Below, one piece after another: positions 1 through 7,250 of a stretch of DNA of 30,862 nt. The translations under genes were made by a program, and so were the position numbers. The notes beneath the pieces were generated by a model. That model worked only from the letters and a program-made list of their open reading frames with translations, did not search any database and was not told the DNA's origin. Origin of the DNA: CAZYQW01 sp964649825 (lineage in GTDB: Bacteria; Planctomycetota; B15-G4; JADJEK01); contig CAZYQW010000131.1 in NCBI GenBank assembly GCA_964649825.1, positions 1 through 30,862 of the forward strand, in the 5' to 3' direction. How positions within the stretch are numbered: the first letter of the stretch is position 1; every line of letters starts with the position of its first letter.

Positions 1-126
1 TGGATTATCCGGAGGTCATCGTCGTCGCTGGCAAGGCGCGACGACGACCGCGTATTCGAGATACGTCGAGGAGGAGCAACGCAGCAAGCGATGACGAGGG
101 CCCCGGAGAAACGTCAACAACTCTGA
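1..126 (+). other. Left-edge sequence, possible 3' end of an upstream gene
   Basis: Frame 1 is open from the first base to a TGA at 124-126, so this could be the last 41 codons of a gene that starts outside the window. The translation is rich in Arg and Ser and I recognise no family. Frame 3 is also open across the stretch, so the coding frame cannot be decided. Between 127 and 211 I see only the leader of the following dehydrogenase gene. Confidence 0.2.
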
Positions 127-211
127 ATCACACCACTAGGCTGGCGATCGGCAGGAACCCCGGATTGGTCCGCGCGGTGCCCCCAGGGTCACGGATCAGG
201 AGCAGCTCACG

Positions 212-1273
212 ATGTACGAGACGAAAGCCTACGCCGCCGCCAGTGTGACTTCGCCGCTGGCCTCCTCCCGGATCCCGCGGCGCGATCCGACCGCGCACGA
301 CGTCCAGATCGAGATCCTCTTCTGCGGCGTCTGCCACTCCGATCTCCACCAGGTCCGCAACGAGTGGAGCCGCGTCATGCCCACGGTGTACCCGATCGTG
401 CCCGGGCACGAGATCGTCGGGCGCGTCACGAACGTCGGCTCGGCGGTGAAGAAGCACAAGGTGGGCGACCTCGTGGCGGTCGGCTGCCTGGTCGACTCGG
501 ATCGCACCTGTCCCCAGTGCGAGGCTCACCTCGAGAACCTCTGCCCGAACCAGGCGCTCACCTTCAACTCGCCGGACAAACACGAGACCGCCCCGGTTAC
601 CTACGGCGGTTACTCCGCCAGCATTGTGGTCGACGAACACTTCGTCCTGAGCGTGCCCGGCCACCTGGACCCCGCTCGCGCGGCGCCGCTCCTGTGCGCA
701 GGGATCACGACCTACTCCCCGCTGCGCCGCTTCGGCGTCACCAAGGGCAAGAAGGTCGGCATCGTCGGGCTGGGCGGGCTCGGCCACATGGGCGTGAAGT
801 TCGCGCGTGCCTTCGGGGCCCACACCGTCGTCTTCACGACGTCGTCGAACAAGAAGGAAGATGCCGTCCGGCTCGGCGCCGACGAGGTCGTCGTCTCCCG
901 CAACGCCGGCGAGATGCAGAAGCACGCGGGCAGCTTCGACTTCATCCTGGACACGGTCGCGGCGGACCACGACATCGACGCCTACCTCGACCTGCTCGTT
1001 CACGACGGCACCCTCACGCTCGTCGGAGCGCCGGAGAAGCCGCTGGCCGTTTCCGCGTTCAGCCTGATCATGGGCCGTCGCAACCTGTCGGGCTCGCTCA
1101 TCGGCGGGATCGCCGAGACGCAGGAGATGCTCGACTTCTGCGGCAAGCACGCGATCACCGCGGATGTCGAGGTCATTCCCATCCAGAAGGTCAACGAGGC
1201 GTACGGGCGGCTCCTCGAATCCGACGTGAAGTACCGATTCTGCATCGACATGGCTTCCCTGAAGGCCGAGTAA
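212..1273 (+). CDS. Zinc-dependent NAD(P) alcohol dehydrogenase (YahK/cinnamyl alcohol dehydrogenase type)
   Basis: This cytosolic medium-chain dehydrogenase of 353 residues would interconvert aldehydes and alcohols with NAD(P)H. The N-terminal catalytic domain has the zinc ligands C41 (CGVCHSD), H66 (PGHE) and a Cys near residue 162 (LLCAGITTY). The Rossmann domain follows, with GLGGLGHMG near residue 190 and an SSNKKEDA stretch after the second strand, which suggests NADP(H). The structural zinc lobe reads D97-x2-C100-x2-C103-x7-C111, so the first of the usual four cysteines is Asp. The length is normal for the family. The ATG is preceded by AGGAG at 198-202, nine bases upstream. A fragment of an aldo/keto reductase gene begins just after the stop, a common neighbour of this dehydrogenase type. 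The physiological substrate cannot be read from sequence. Confidence 0.93.
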   Translation: MYETKAYAAASVTSPLASSRIPRRDPTAHDVQIEILFCGVCHSDLHQVRNEWSRVMPTVYPIVPGHEIVGRVTNVGSAVKKHKVGDLVAVGCLVDSDRTCPQCEAHLENLCPNQALTFNSPDKHETAPVTYGGYSASIVVDEHFVLSVPGHLDPARAAPLLCAGITTYSPLRRFGVTKGKKVGIVGLGGLGHMGVKFARAFGAHTVVFTTSSNKKEDAVRLGADEVVVSRNAGEMQKHAGSFDFILDTVAADHDIDAYLDLLVHDGTLTLVGAPEKPLAVSAFSLIMGRRNLSGSLIGGIAETQEMLDFCGKHAITADVEVIPIQKVNEAYGRLLESDVKYRFCIDMASLKAE

Positions 1274-1280
1274 CGGGCGT

Positions 1281-1328
1281 GCCGTCGAGCGCGGCGTCAC
1301 CTTCTTCGACCCGGCCGAGGTGCAATCG
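1281..1328 (+). pseudogene. Remnant of an aldo/keto reductase gene
   Basis: Eight bases after the dehydrogenase stop, one frame reads AVERGVTFFDPAEV followed by QS. This closely matches the aldo/keto reductase strand (A-V-E-R-G-V-T-F-F-D-T-A-E-V-Y-G) that carries the catalytic Asp and Tyr. Here the Tyr position is Gln, and the similarity stops within a few codons on both sides. It is best read as a scar of a deleted reductase gene. The remaining sequence up to 1628 shows no recognisable gene, only the leader of the HEAT-repeat gene. Confidence 0.6.
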
Positions 1329-1628
1329 GGCGACGGGAGGGACGCCGAGGAGCGCCGTCGCCGGACACCGACGGGCCGGGCCGCCGAATCGCCAGCGAGA
1401 GCACACTCGTGTGCGGGTCCGCACGATCGACCGGTGCGGCCGGCGCGGCCGGCACGGAGGAGCGGGTGTCGGCGAGCTCCCGAGGCGAGCGCGCAAGCGT
1501 CTGTCACGAAGACGTTTTTGACGTACTCTTCGACGGCGAGTCGCGGTCCGGTCCCCCCGGTACGGCGCGGCCGCCGGATTGCGAGAACCGATCCAGTGAA
1601 CGCGGGACGCAACCCGCGGGAGCGAATC

Positions 1629-3488
1629 ATGAATGCACGGTGCGCCGTCACGATCCTGTCGCTGCTGCTGACCCCGATGAGTCTTCTGATGGCCCACGGC
1701 GGGGCGTACTACGGCCCGAGTCCGACGCTTCCGCCGGGGATCCCGGGCGCTCCGGGCACGGGGCCCGGAACCGGGGGCCCGAGCGTGGGACCGGTCACCG
1801 GCGGCGGCCTGCTCGGGGCCGCGAAGAAGCGCGCGCCCTCGTACACCAACTGGGAAACGTGGTGGCGGCTCAACAAGCACCCGTACTTGAACCTGCGGGC
1901 GCGGCTCGCGTCCAAGTTCAGCGTGACCGGGGGCGAGCGCTCGACGATGGCGACCGTCGAAGCGGGCGCGATCTCGCCGCGCCCGAGCTTCGGCGAGCTC
2001 GAGACCGAGGTGATTCCACTCCTGAAGAAGCTTCTGAAGGAGAACGACCCCGATATCGTCGACTCCGCGGTGCTCGCGCTCGCCCGCGTGACGCCGGCCG
2101 AGAAGGCGAGCGTGGTGCTCGAGGACATCAAGCGCGCGCTCGGTCACGACGAGCGGTCGGTGCGGCAGTCGGCGATCCTGGCCCTCGGCGTGCTCGGCAG
2201 CAAGGACGCGATCCCGCTTCTCGTCGAGATCGCGAACGACACCGCCGCCGGCCGTAGGTCGACCCGGTCGACCCAGGAGGTCGACGAGGTGCAGCGCGCG
2301 ATGGCCGCCGTCGCGCTCGGCCTGCTCTCCGGCCCCGAGACGATCGAGGTCGTGCGCAAGATCGCGGACAAGACGGACGACGCCAAGGTCGACCTGAAGG
2401 CGGGCGCGATCCTCGCGCTCGGCCTGTACGAGGACGGCCAGCTCGAGATCGTGCCGTTCCTGCTCGACATCCTCGGCGACAAGCGGATGGCCGAGACGAT
2501 CCGCGCGCAGATCCCGGTCGCGGTCGCGCGGCTCGGTGACGCGGCGCGGCCGATGCTGCCGGTCATCCTGAAGATGGCGCAGGGCAAGCGCACCCGCGAC
2601 ATGCTGCGTCAGTCGTGCGTCGTCGCGATGGGGAAGCTCGCCGCGCCCGAGGACGAAGAGGTCGTCGAGACGCTGCGGAGCCTGGCCGAGCGCTCGAGCG
2701 ACCAGTCGACTCGCCACTTCGCGCTGATCGCGCTCGCGGAGGTCGGCGCGCGGGCGGGACGCGACCACGCGCGTCACGAGAAACTGCTCCGGGAGATCGA
2801 GCGCGATCTTCTCGGCGAGCTGCGTCATCCCAAGAACAAGGACCAGCTTCCCTGGGCGGCGCTCGCCTGCGCGCTCTTCGCGCGCGGCTACCCGAAGGAC
2901 CTCGAAGCCCGCCAGGTGATCGAGAAGAAGCTGTTCGAGGCGTTCGACGACACGAACAACCCGTCGTACCGCTCGGCGGTCACGATCGCGCTCGGCCTGT
3001 GCGAAGCGAACGTGTACGGCAAGCCGCTCCTGAAGGAGATGATGGACAGCTCCGATCGTTCGGTGAAGGGTCACTTCGCCGAGGCGCTGGGGTTGATGCA
3101 GTACGAACCGGCGCGTCAGCCGCTGAAGTCGATGCTCGAGGACGAGAGCGACCCGGAGTACCGGGTGCAGCTCGCGACCGGGCTTGGATTGATGGGCGAT
3201 CTCGAGGTCAGCGACCTCCTCGTCGAGGAGATGGTCAAGGCGAAGACGCTCTGGGTCGTGTCGTCGGTCGCGAAGGCACTCGGCAACGTCGGCGACCGCT
3301 CCGCCCTCCCGTCGCTCGTGAAGCTCGCCGACAACGACGCCAAGCCCGGACTTGCTCGTGCGTTTGCGTGCGTCGCACTCGGCCTGATCGGCGAGAAGAC
3401 GATGCTCCCGTGGAATTCGAGGATCTCGGCCGGCGCCAACTACATGGCGGCGTTCTACACCCAGACCGAGATCATGGACATTCTCTGA
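1629..3488 (+). CDS. Secreted HEAT-repeat protein
   Basis: This 619-residue protein is probably exported. The N-terminus MNARCAVTILSLLLTP is a signal peptide with likely cleavage after LLMA near residue 22. A Gly/Pro-rich stretch follows (PPGIPGAPGTGPGTGGP), then about 530 residues of alpha-helical repeats. Recurrent signatures such as SAVLALARV, QSAILALGVLG, AGAILALGL, FALIALAEVG and VSSVAKALGNVG are typical HEAT/PBS-lyase-like repeats, a fold used for protein-protein binding. The ORF is open further upstream to 1320, but only the ATG at 1629 gives a signal peptide. I recognise the architecture but not a specific function. The following gene is the graspetide precursor, 209 bp away with its own putative promoter, so I do not place this gene in that cluster. 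Confidence 0.85.
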   Translation: MNARCAVTILSLLLTPMSLLMAHGGAYYGPSPTLPPGIPGAPGTGPGTGGPSVGPVTGGGLLGAAKKRAPSYTNWETWWRLNKHPYLNLRARLASKFSVTGGERSTMATVEAGAISPRPSFGELETEVIPLLKKLLKENDPDIVDSAVLALARVTPAEKASVVLEDIKRALGHDERSVRQSAILALGVLGSKDAIPLLVEIANDTAAGRRSTRSTQEVDEVQRAMAAVALGLLSGPETIEVVRKIADKTDDAKVDLKAGAILALGLYEDGQLEIVPFLLDILGDKRMAETIRAQIPVAVARLGDAARPMLPVILKMAQGKRTRDMLRQSCVVAMGKLAAPEDEEVVETLRSLAERSSDQSTRHFALIALAEVGARAGRDHARHEKLLREIERDLLGELRHPKNKDQLPWAALACALFARGYPKDLEARQVIEKKLFEAFDDTNNPSYRSAVTIALGLCEANVYGKPLLKEMMDSSDRSVKGHFAEALGLMQYEPARQPLKSMLEDESDPEYRVQLATGLGLMGDLEVSDLLVEEMVKAKTLWVVSSVAKALGNVGDRSALPSLVKLADNDAKPGLARAFACVALGLIGEKTMLPWNSRISAGANYMAAFYTQTEIMDIL

Positions 3489-3648
3489 CGAAAAGGAGAC
3501 CCGAGGACGGGGTGGGTTCTTCGGACGTTTTGTGGCTCGGTCGCAACCGGTGGGGCTGCGGTCGAGAGTCGTCCGAGGGATCCATTCCGGCCTCGGGTCC
3601 TCTCTTTGGCTACGCAGGGGTTCCTGCTCCCATCGCGCGCAGTGCCGC

Positions 3649-3654
3649 TAGAAT
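3649..3654 (+). promoter_or_regulatory. Candidate -10 element for graspetide precursor A1
   Basis: TAGAAT lies 43 bases upstream of the A1 start codon in a GC-rich intergenic region. No convincing -35 hexamer is visible at the right distance; TTCCTG at 3621 is the nearest and is too far away. This is a weak call from consensus only. Confidence 0.35.
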
Positions 3655-3697
3655 ACGGCCGACCTGTCCGGTGTCACCCTGGAAGGAAGTGCTCGTG

Positions 3698-3877
3698 ATG
3701 AAGAACGACACGACACAGAAGGACGAGGTGCGGAAGGAGATCCCCTTCTTCGCGCGCTACCTGGAAGGGCAGGACTACCCGCGGATCCGCACCGACGTGA
3801 AGGTCGGCTGCGGCTTCCCCGGGTACCACACCTGCAAGTGGCCGTCGGACGGCGACGACGGGGGGCCGACCTCTTGA
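3698..3877 (+). CDS. mdnA: Microviridin-type graspetide precursor peptide A1
   Basis: This 59-residue RiPP precursor would be cross-linked by the ATP-grasp ligases encoded nearby. Residues 16-23 are PFFARYLE, the conserved leader helix recognised by microviridin ligases. The core is T45-C-K47-W-P49-S50-D51-G-D53-D54. Acceptor and donor spacing (0,+2,+5,+6,+8,+9) is exactly that of microviridins, predicting esters T45-D51 and S50-D53 and an amide K47-D54. Asp replaces Glu at the last two donor positions. The leader ends YPRIRTDVKVG (27-37), alignable with precursor A2. The predicted core starts at C38 and holds two cysteines (C38, C46). A strong Shine-Dalgarno GGAAGGAAG at 3681-3689 fixes the ATG. 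An HlyD adaptor gene follows on the same strand. The product would be a serine protease inhibitor by family analogy; the actual target is unknown. Confidence 0.93.
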   Translation: MKNDTTQKDEVRKEIPFFARYLEGQDYPRIRTDVKVGCGFPGYHTCKWPSDGDDGGPTS

Positions 3878-3903
3878 CCAACCTCTCGTAACGCTGAGTC
3901 GAA

Positions 3904-3941
3904 GCACGGGCCGCGACGCTCGCGCGTCGCGTGGCCCGTGC
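3904..3941 (+). terminator. Strong hairpin between precursor A1 and the HlyD gene (attenuator or partial terminator)
   Basis: The arm at 3904-3919 (GCACGGGCCGCGACGC) pairs with 3924-3941 through a TCGC loop, with only a two-base bulge. It begins 26 bases after the A1 stop codon and ends 27 bases before the HlyD ATG. No U-tract follows, so it may act as a partial or factor-dependent terminator or protect the 3' end of the precursor mRNA. A similar hairpin follows precursor A2. Confidence 0.65.
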
Positions 3942-3968
3942 GCTGCCGGTTTGCTCGGACGCCGTTCG

Positions 3969-5147
3969 ATGTTCACGCCGTTCTCGCACACGCTCAGGTC
4001 GATTCGCCAGGACCGGCCGCGGGCGATCCCCGTCGTCCTGATCCTCGGCGCGCTCCTGCTTTGCGGCTGGGCGGCGTGGGCCGTGTTCGGCCGCCTCGTC
4101 GTGGTCGCCACGGCGCGGAGCGCGCGGATCGAGGCGCGCATGGCGCCGCATCGCGTCGACGCTCCGATCGACGGAACGATCGAACGGGTGGCGGTGCGCC
4201 TCGGGCAGGAGGTCGCGGCTGGGGACGAGTTGTTCGAGATCGACACCGCGCAACGCCGCCTGCGCATGGACGAGGTCGCGGTCCAGAGCGGCGCGATCGA
4301 CTCCGAGGTCGCGGCGCTGCTCGCCGTGATCACCGCCGCCGAGGCGTCGGTCGCGGTCGACGCGGCGGTCTTTTCGGCGGAGAGGGTCGAAGGCCAGGCA
4401 CGCGTCGAACGCGCCCGCGCGCGAGCCACCATGTTCATGCGCGAGCTCGAGCGCGTTCAGGCGCTCGGCGCGGAGGCGCTGGTCAGCCGGGCCGAGACGC
4501 ACCGTGCCGAGGCCGACCTCGACGAGGCGCGCGCCACCGAACGTGAGAGCGTCGCGGCGATCGAGCGCATCGGCTTCGGTCGGCAGCGCGCCGAAGCGGA
4601 TCGGCGCACTCGGATCGCCGAGCTGCGGCGCGAGCTGGCCGAGCTTCAGGGGCGGCGCGCGACGCTCGACGCCACGCAGCGGGTCCTCGCCGGCGAGATC
4701 GCTAAGGGCCGCGTGCGGGCGCCGGTCGCCGGCCGCATCGGCGAGCTGCCGGATCGCCGCCCCGGCTCGTACGTCGAGGCCGGCGCCGCGCTGGCGACGA
4801 TCATCCCCGACGGCGGCACCCGCATCGTCGCGCACTTCGCGTCCGAGGACTGCGTTGGGCGCGTCGCCCCGGGGCAACGGGCACTGTTGCGGCTCGACGC
4901 CTTCCCGTGGGCCGAGTACGGCTTCGTCGCGGCGCGCGTCGAGCGCGTCGGGAGCGAGATCGGCGACCGCGGGGTGCGCGTCGAACTGGGCGACCTGCAC
5001 GCCGCCGGCAACGGACTCGCGATCCAGCACGGCCTCACCGGAACGGTCGAGGTCGAGGTCGAACGCTGTGCGCCGTTGCTCCTCATGCTGCGCAAGGTGG
5101 GCGCGTTCTCCGACCGCGTGGCGCTGGTCGCCGACGAAGATGGCTGA
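3969..5147 (+). CDS. HlyD-family membrane-fusion adaptor of the graspetide export system
   Basis: This 392-residue adaptor would link an inner-membrane ABC exporter to the outer envelope. A short cytoplasmic N-terminus is followed by one membrane segment at about 20-42 (AIPVVLILGALLLCGWAAWAV). Then come the first half of a lipoyl/barrel-sandwich domain (VDAPIDGTIERVAVRLGQEVAAGDELFEID), a long Ala/Arg/Glu-rich coiled coil to about residue 240, the second half-lipoyl (VRAPVAGRIGELPDRRPGSYVEAG) and a beta-barrel. A TTG at 3951 would add six residues; I prefer the ATG at 3969, although its ribosome site is weak. It lies 91 bp after precursor A1 on the same strand and faces the ligase operon. Such adaptors accompany peptidase-containing ABC exporters, and two exporters are encoded 2.4 kb away. 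Confidence 0.88.
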   Translation: MFTPFSHTLRSIRQDRPRAIPVVLILGALLLCGWAAWAVFGRLVVVATARSARIEARMAPHRVDAPIDGTIERVAVRLGQEVAAGDELFEIDTAQRRLRMDEVAVQSGAIDSEVAALLAVITAAEASVAVDAAVFSAERVEGQARVERARARATMFMRELERVQALGAEALVSRAETHRAEADLDEARATERESVAAIERIGFGRQRAEADRRTRIAELRRELAELQGRRATLDATQRVLAGEIAKGRVRAPVAGRIGELPDRRPGSYVEAGAALATIIPDGGTRIVAHFASEDCVGRVAPGQRALLRLDAFPWAEYGFVAARVERVGSEIGDRGVRVELGDLHAAGNGLAIQHGLTGTVEVEVERCAPLLLMLRKVGAFSDRVALVADEDG

Positions 5148-5155
5148 CCGGCCGG

Positions 5156-5187
5156 ATGCGCGTCGATCTCGGCCGAGATCCGCGCAT
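5156..5187. terminator. Hairpin between convergent HlyD and ligase genes
   Basis: ATGCGCG, a two-base bulge and the palindrome GATCTCGGCCGAGATC are closed by CGCGCAT. The resulting hairpin sits exactly in the 54-bp gap between the HlyD stop on the plus strand and the ligase stop on the minus strand. Being symmetric, it could end transcription from both sides. There is no T-tract, so the terminator role is inferred from position. Confidence 0.5.
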
Positions 5188-5201
5188 ATCGCCGACGTGC
5201 G

Positions 5202-6200
5202 TCACACCGAGCCGCGGTTCTCGCGCCGCGGCGCCTTGCCGGCCAGGATCGCCGCGATGGCGCGCGAGATCGGCAATCCCGGGTCGAGCTCGAGCCAAAA
5301 GAACTCGCCGGCGGGGTTCACCTCGAGGAACACCCATTCACCCCGCGGCGTGAGGATGAGATCGAACGCGCCGTAGTTGAGATGGAGCCGATCCATCAGC
5401 GCGTGGATCTTCTCCGCCACGTCGTGCGGCAGGTCGTACGGCCGCCACGCGTCGGCCAGCTCGACGCCGCGGCGGCGCCAGTCGACGGCGGCGCCCGGGA
5501 GCGCGTTCGAGTCGACCGCGGCGGCGAAGAGCTCGCGTCCGACCGCGGTGACCCGCAGTTCGAGCGCCTTCTCGATTCGCTCCTGGAAGGTCATCGGACA
5601 GAGCGAAAGGCCGTCGAGCTCGTCGAGGTCCTCCGGCCGGACGTCATTGGTGAACACGACGCTCTCGCGGCCGCCGGACAGGATCGCGAACGACGAGAGC
5701 ATCTTGGTGACCGCGCCCCGCGGGCACGCGCGAACGAAGTCGCGGGCCGCGTCCGGGTCGTTCGTCATCAGCGTCCGCGGCGTGGTCAGGCCGATCTCGT
5801 GCGCGACGCGAAGCTGCAGCGGTTTCATCTCGGCCTGGCGGATGCGGGTCCATGGGTCGAGGCAGAACACCGGCAGGCTGGCCAGGGTACCGAGCACGGT
5901 CGCGCGCGACTCGCCGATCGATGCCTCGCGCATCTGGGCGTCGAGCGTCGTGGGGATCTGCTGACCGATTCGCACGCGCCGCCACCAGATCGCGTCGACC
6001 TCCGCCAGCGGCAGTTCTCCCGCGGCGCTGATCAGCGCGCCTTCTCCCGGCTCGCCGCCGAACCCGGCCGACAGACGCACCTCGGTGGGGAAGCGGTCGG
6101 TGTCGAACCGGAACGCCGGCGTGTCCAGCTCTGCCAGCGCGCGGGTCACCATGTCCGCGGACTCGTTCTCCTCGCTGTGCGTGACGATCAGGACGGTCAT
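5202..6200 (-). CDS. mdnC: ATP-grasp graspetide ligase, MdnC/MvdD type (omega-ester forming)
   Basis: This 332-residue cytosolic peptide macrocyclase is expected to activate Asp/Glu side chains with ATP and join them to Thr and Ser hydroxyls in the precursor core. The start MTVLIVTHSEENES and FDTDRFPTEV at about 32-41 are hallmarks of the MdnC/MvdD subfamily. Later motifs fit an ATP-grasp fold: EMKPLQLR, a nucleotide-binding Lys in AVTKML, FQERIEKALELRV, AFDLI and the metal site FLEVNP near 290-297. An alternative ATG at 6206 overlaps the upstream stop as ATGA. GGAGG of the upstream tail is better spaced for the ATG at 6200, which also gives the usual MTVLIV start. It is the last gene of the minus-strand cluster and is coupled to the other ligase. 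Confidence 0.93.
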   Translation of the reverse strand: MTVLIVTHSEENESADMVTRALAELDTPAFRFDTDRFPTEVRLSAGFGGEPGEGALISAAGELPLAEVDAIWWRRVRIGQQIPTTLDAQMREASIGESRATVLGTLASLPVFCLDPWTRIRQAEMKPLQLRVAHEIGLTTPRTLMTNDPDAARDFVRACPRGAVTKMLSSFAILSGGRESVVFTNDVRPEDLDELDGLSLCPMTFQERIEKALELRVTAVGRELFAAAVDSNALPGAAVDWRRRGVELADAWRPYDLPHDVAEKIHALMDRLHLNYGAFDLILTPRGEWVFLEVNPAGEFFWLELDPGLPISRAIAAILAGKAPRRENRGSV

Positions 6201-6202
6201 GG

Positions 6203-7177
6203 TCATTCCTCCAGCAACGCCGCGGCGATCGCCGCGCCGATCGGGTGGCCGAGGTCGCGTTCGAGCATGCCCCACTCGCCGCGCGGGTTCACCTCGAGGA
6301 ACACCTCGCGCTCGTCTTCCGCGCGGATCAGGTCGAGCGCGCCGTAGGTCAGGCCGAGGCGGCTCATCAGCGCGCGGATGGCGCGCGCGGTGGCGTCGGA
6401 GACCGAACCCGTGCGCCAGGTGCCGGTCGCCGCATCGGCGCGCCGCCAGTCGACGTCGGCACCGCCGGCCGCCGGGGCGTCGACCGCGCCGGCGAACAGC
6501 CGGCCCGCGACGAACACGACCCGCAGCTCCTCGGCCTTGCCGATCTCCTCCTGGAACACCATCGGCGCGTGGCGCAGTCCGTGGAGCTCGGCGAGGTCGT
6601 CTTCGCGCAGCCGGCTCGTGTAGACGAACGGCGTGTCTCCCTCCATGCTCACGGAGTAGGGGGTGAGCATCTTGGCGACCACGCGGCCCTCCAGGCGCGC
6701 GAAAAACGCGCGGACCCGCTCCGGGTCGTTGGTCACCAGGGTATCCGGGATCGGCAAACCGCAGCGCGCCGCGACCTGCAACTGGCGCAGCTTGTTCTCG
6801 GCGGCGTGGTCCGCGGCGAGCGGGTTGACGAACCGTGCCGCCGCGAGGCCGTCGAGGAAGCCGAGCCATGCCGCGGTCGACTCGGCCGCGCACGCGGCGC
6901 GGTGCTCCTCCGCCAGCGCGTCGTCCAGCTCCGGGGGCCAGAGCTTGCGGATCCACACCGCGCGGACCGCCGCGCCGTCCACGCGGCGACCGGCGACGAT
7001 CAATTCGCGCGCGACGCCGGACGTCGCGACGGAGGACGTCGCCACGAGACGGGCGGGGAACTGATCGGCGTCGACGCGCAGCGGCTCGGCGCCCCGTGCC
7101 GCGAGCGCCTCCGCGACACGGTCGACGGTGAACGAGTCACGCCGGTGCGTGACCAGGAGGACGAGCGGGACCGGCAT
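6203..7177 (-). CDS. mdnB: ATP-grasp graspetide ligase, MdnB/MvdC type (omega-amide forming)
   Basis: This 324-residue ATP-grasp enzyme begins LVLLVTHRRDSFTVDRVAEAL and has VDADQFP at 35-41, the pattern of the MdnB/MvdC subfamily. That group closes the Lys to Glu/Asp lactam after the esters are made. ATP-grasp motifs follow: AENKLRQLQ, VVAKML, FQEEIGKAEELRV, YGALDLI and FLEVNPRGEW near the C-terminus. The ATG at 7177 has AGGA five bases upstream. Its 3' end overlaps or abuts the MdnC-type gene, so both ligases are probably made in similar amounts. Precursor A2 is 73 bp upstream, with a strong hairpin in between. This single ligase pair presumably serves both precursors. Confidence 0.93.
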   Translation of the reverse strand: MPVPLVLLVTHRRDSFTVDRVAEALAARGAEPLRVDADQFPARLVATSSVATSGVARELIVAGRRVDGAAVRAVWIRKLWPPELDDALAEEHRAACAAESTAAWLGFLDGLAAARFVNPLAADHAAENKLRQLQVAARCGLPIPDTLVTNDPERVRAFFARLEGRVVAKMLTPYSVSMEGDTPFVYTSRLREDDLAELHGLRHAPMVFQEEIGKAEELRVVFVAGRLFAGAVDAPAAGGADVDWRRADAATGTWRTGSVSDATARAIRALMSRLGLTYGALDLIRAEDEREVFLEVNPRGEWGMLERDLGHPIGAAIAAALLEE

Positions 7178-7192
7178 TGCATCCTGGGAAAC

Positions 7193-7239
7193 GCCGGCGG
7201 CCGCGCAAGCGCCGATGAAGCACGCGCGCGGCCGCCGGC
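7193..7239 (-). terminator. Strong hairpin between precursor A2 and the MdnB-type ligase gene
   Basis: A perfect 14-bp inverted repeat (GCCGGCGGCCGCGC at 7193-7206 and its complement at 7226-7239) encloses a 19-base loop in which GCG and CGC can pair further. It starts 12 bases after the A2 stop codon and ends 16 bases before the ligase ATG. Position and strength suggest an attenuator or 3'-end stabiliser that keeps precursor mRNA in excess over ligase mRNA. No U-tract is present. Confidence 0.65.
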
Positions 7240-7250
7240 CCGCCGAACGT

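Noticed and set aside
1516..1546. TTGACG near 1518 as a -35 box for the HEAT-repeat gene
   Set aside because: No matching -10 hexamer at 16-19 bp downstream.
128..1651. Long minus-strand ORF opposite the alcohol dehydrogenase
   Set aside because: Shadow of GC-rich codon bias; Arg/Asp/Val-rich translation without any motif, while the opposite strand encodes a complete dehydrogenase.
3878..5200. A third precursor between A1 and the ligases, or elsewhere in the cluster
   Set aside because: Looking for PFFxR and T-x-K-x-PSD patterns by eye in all frames gave only the two reported precursors.
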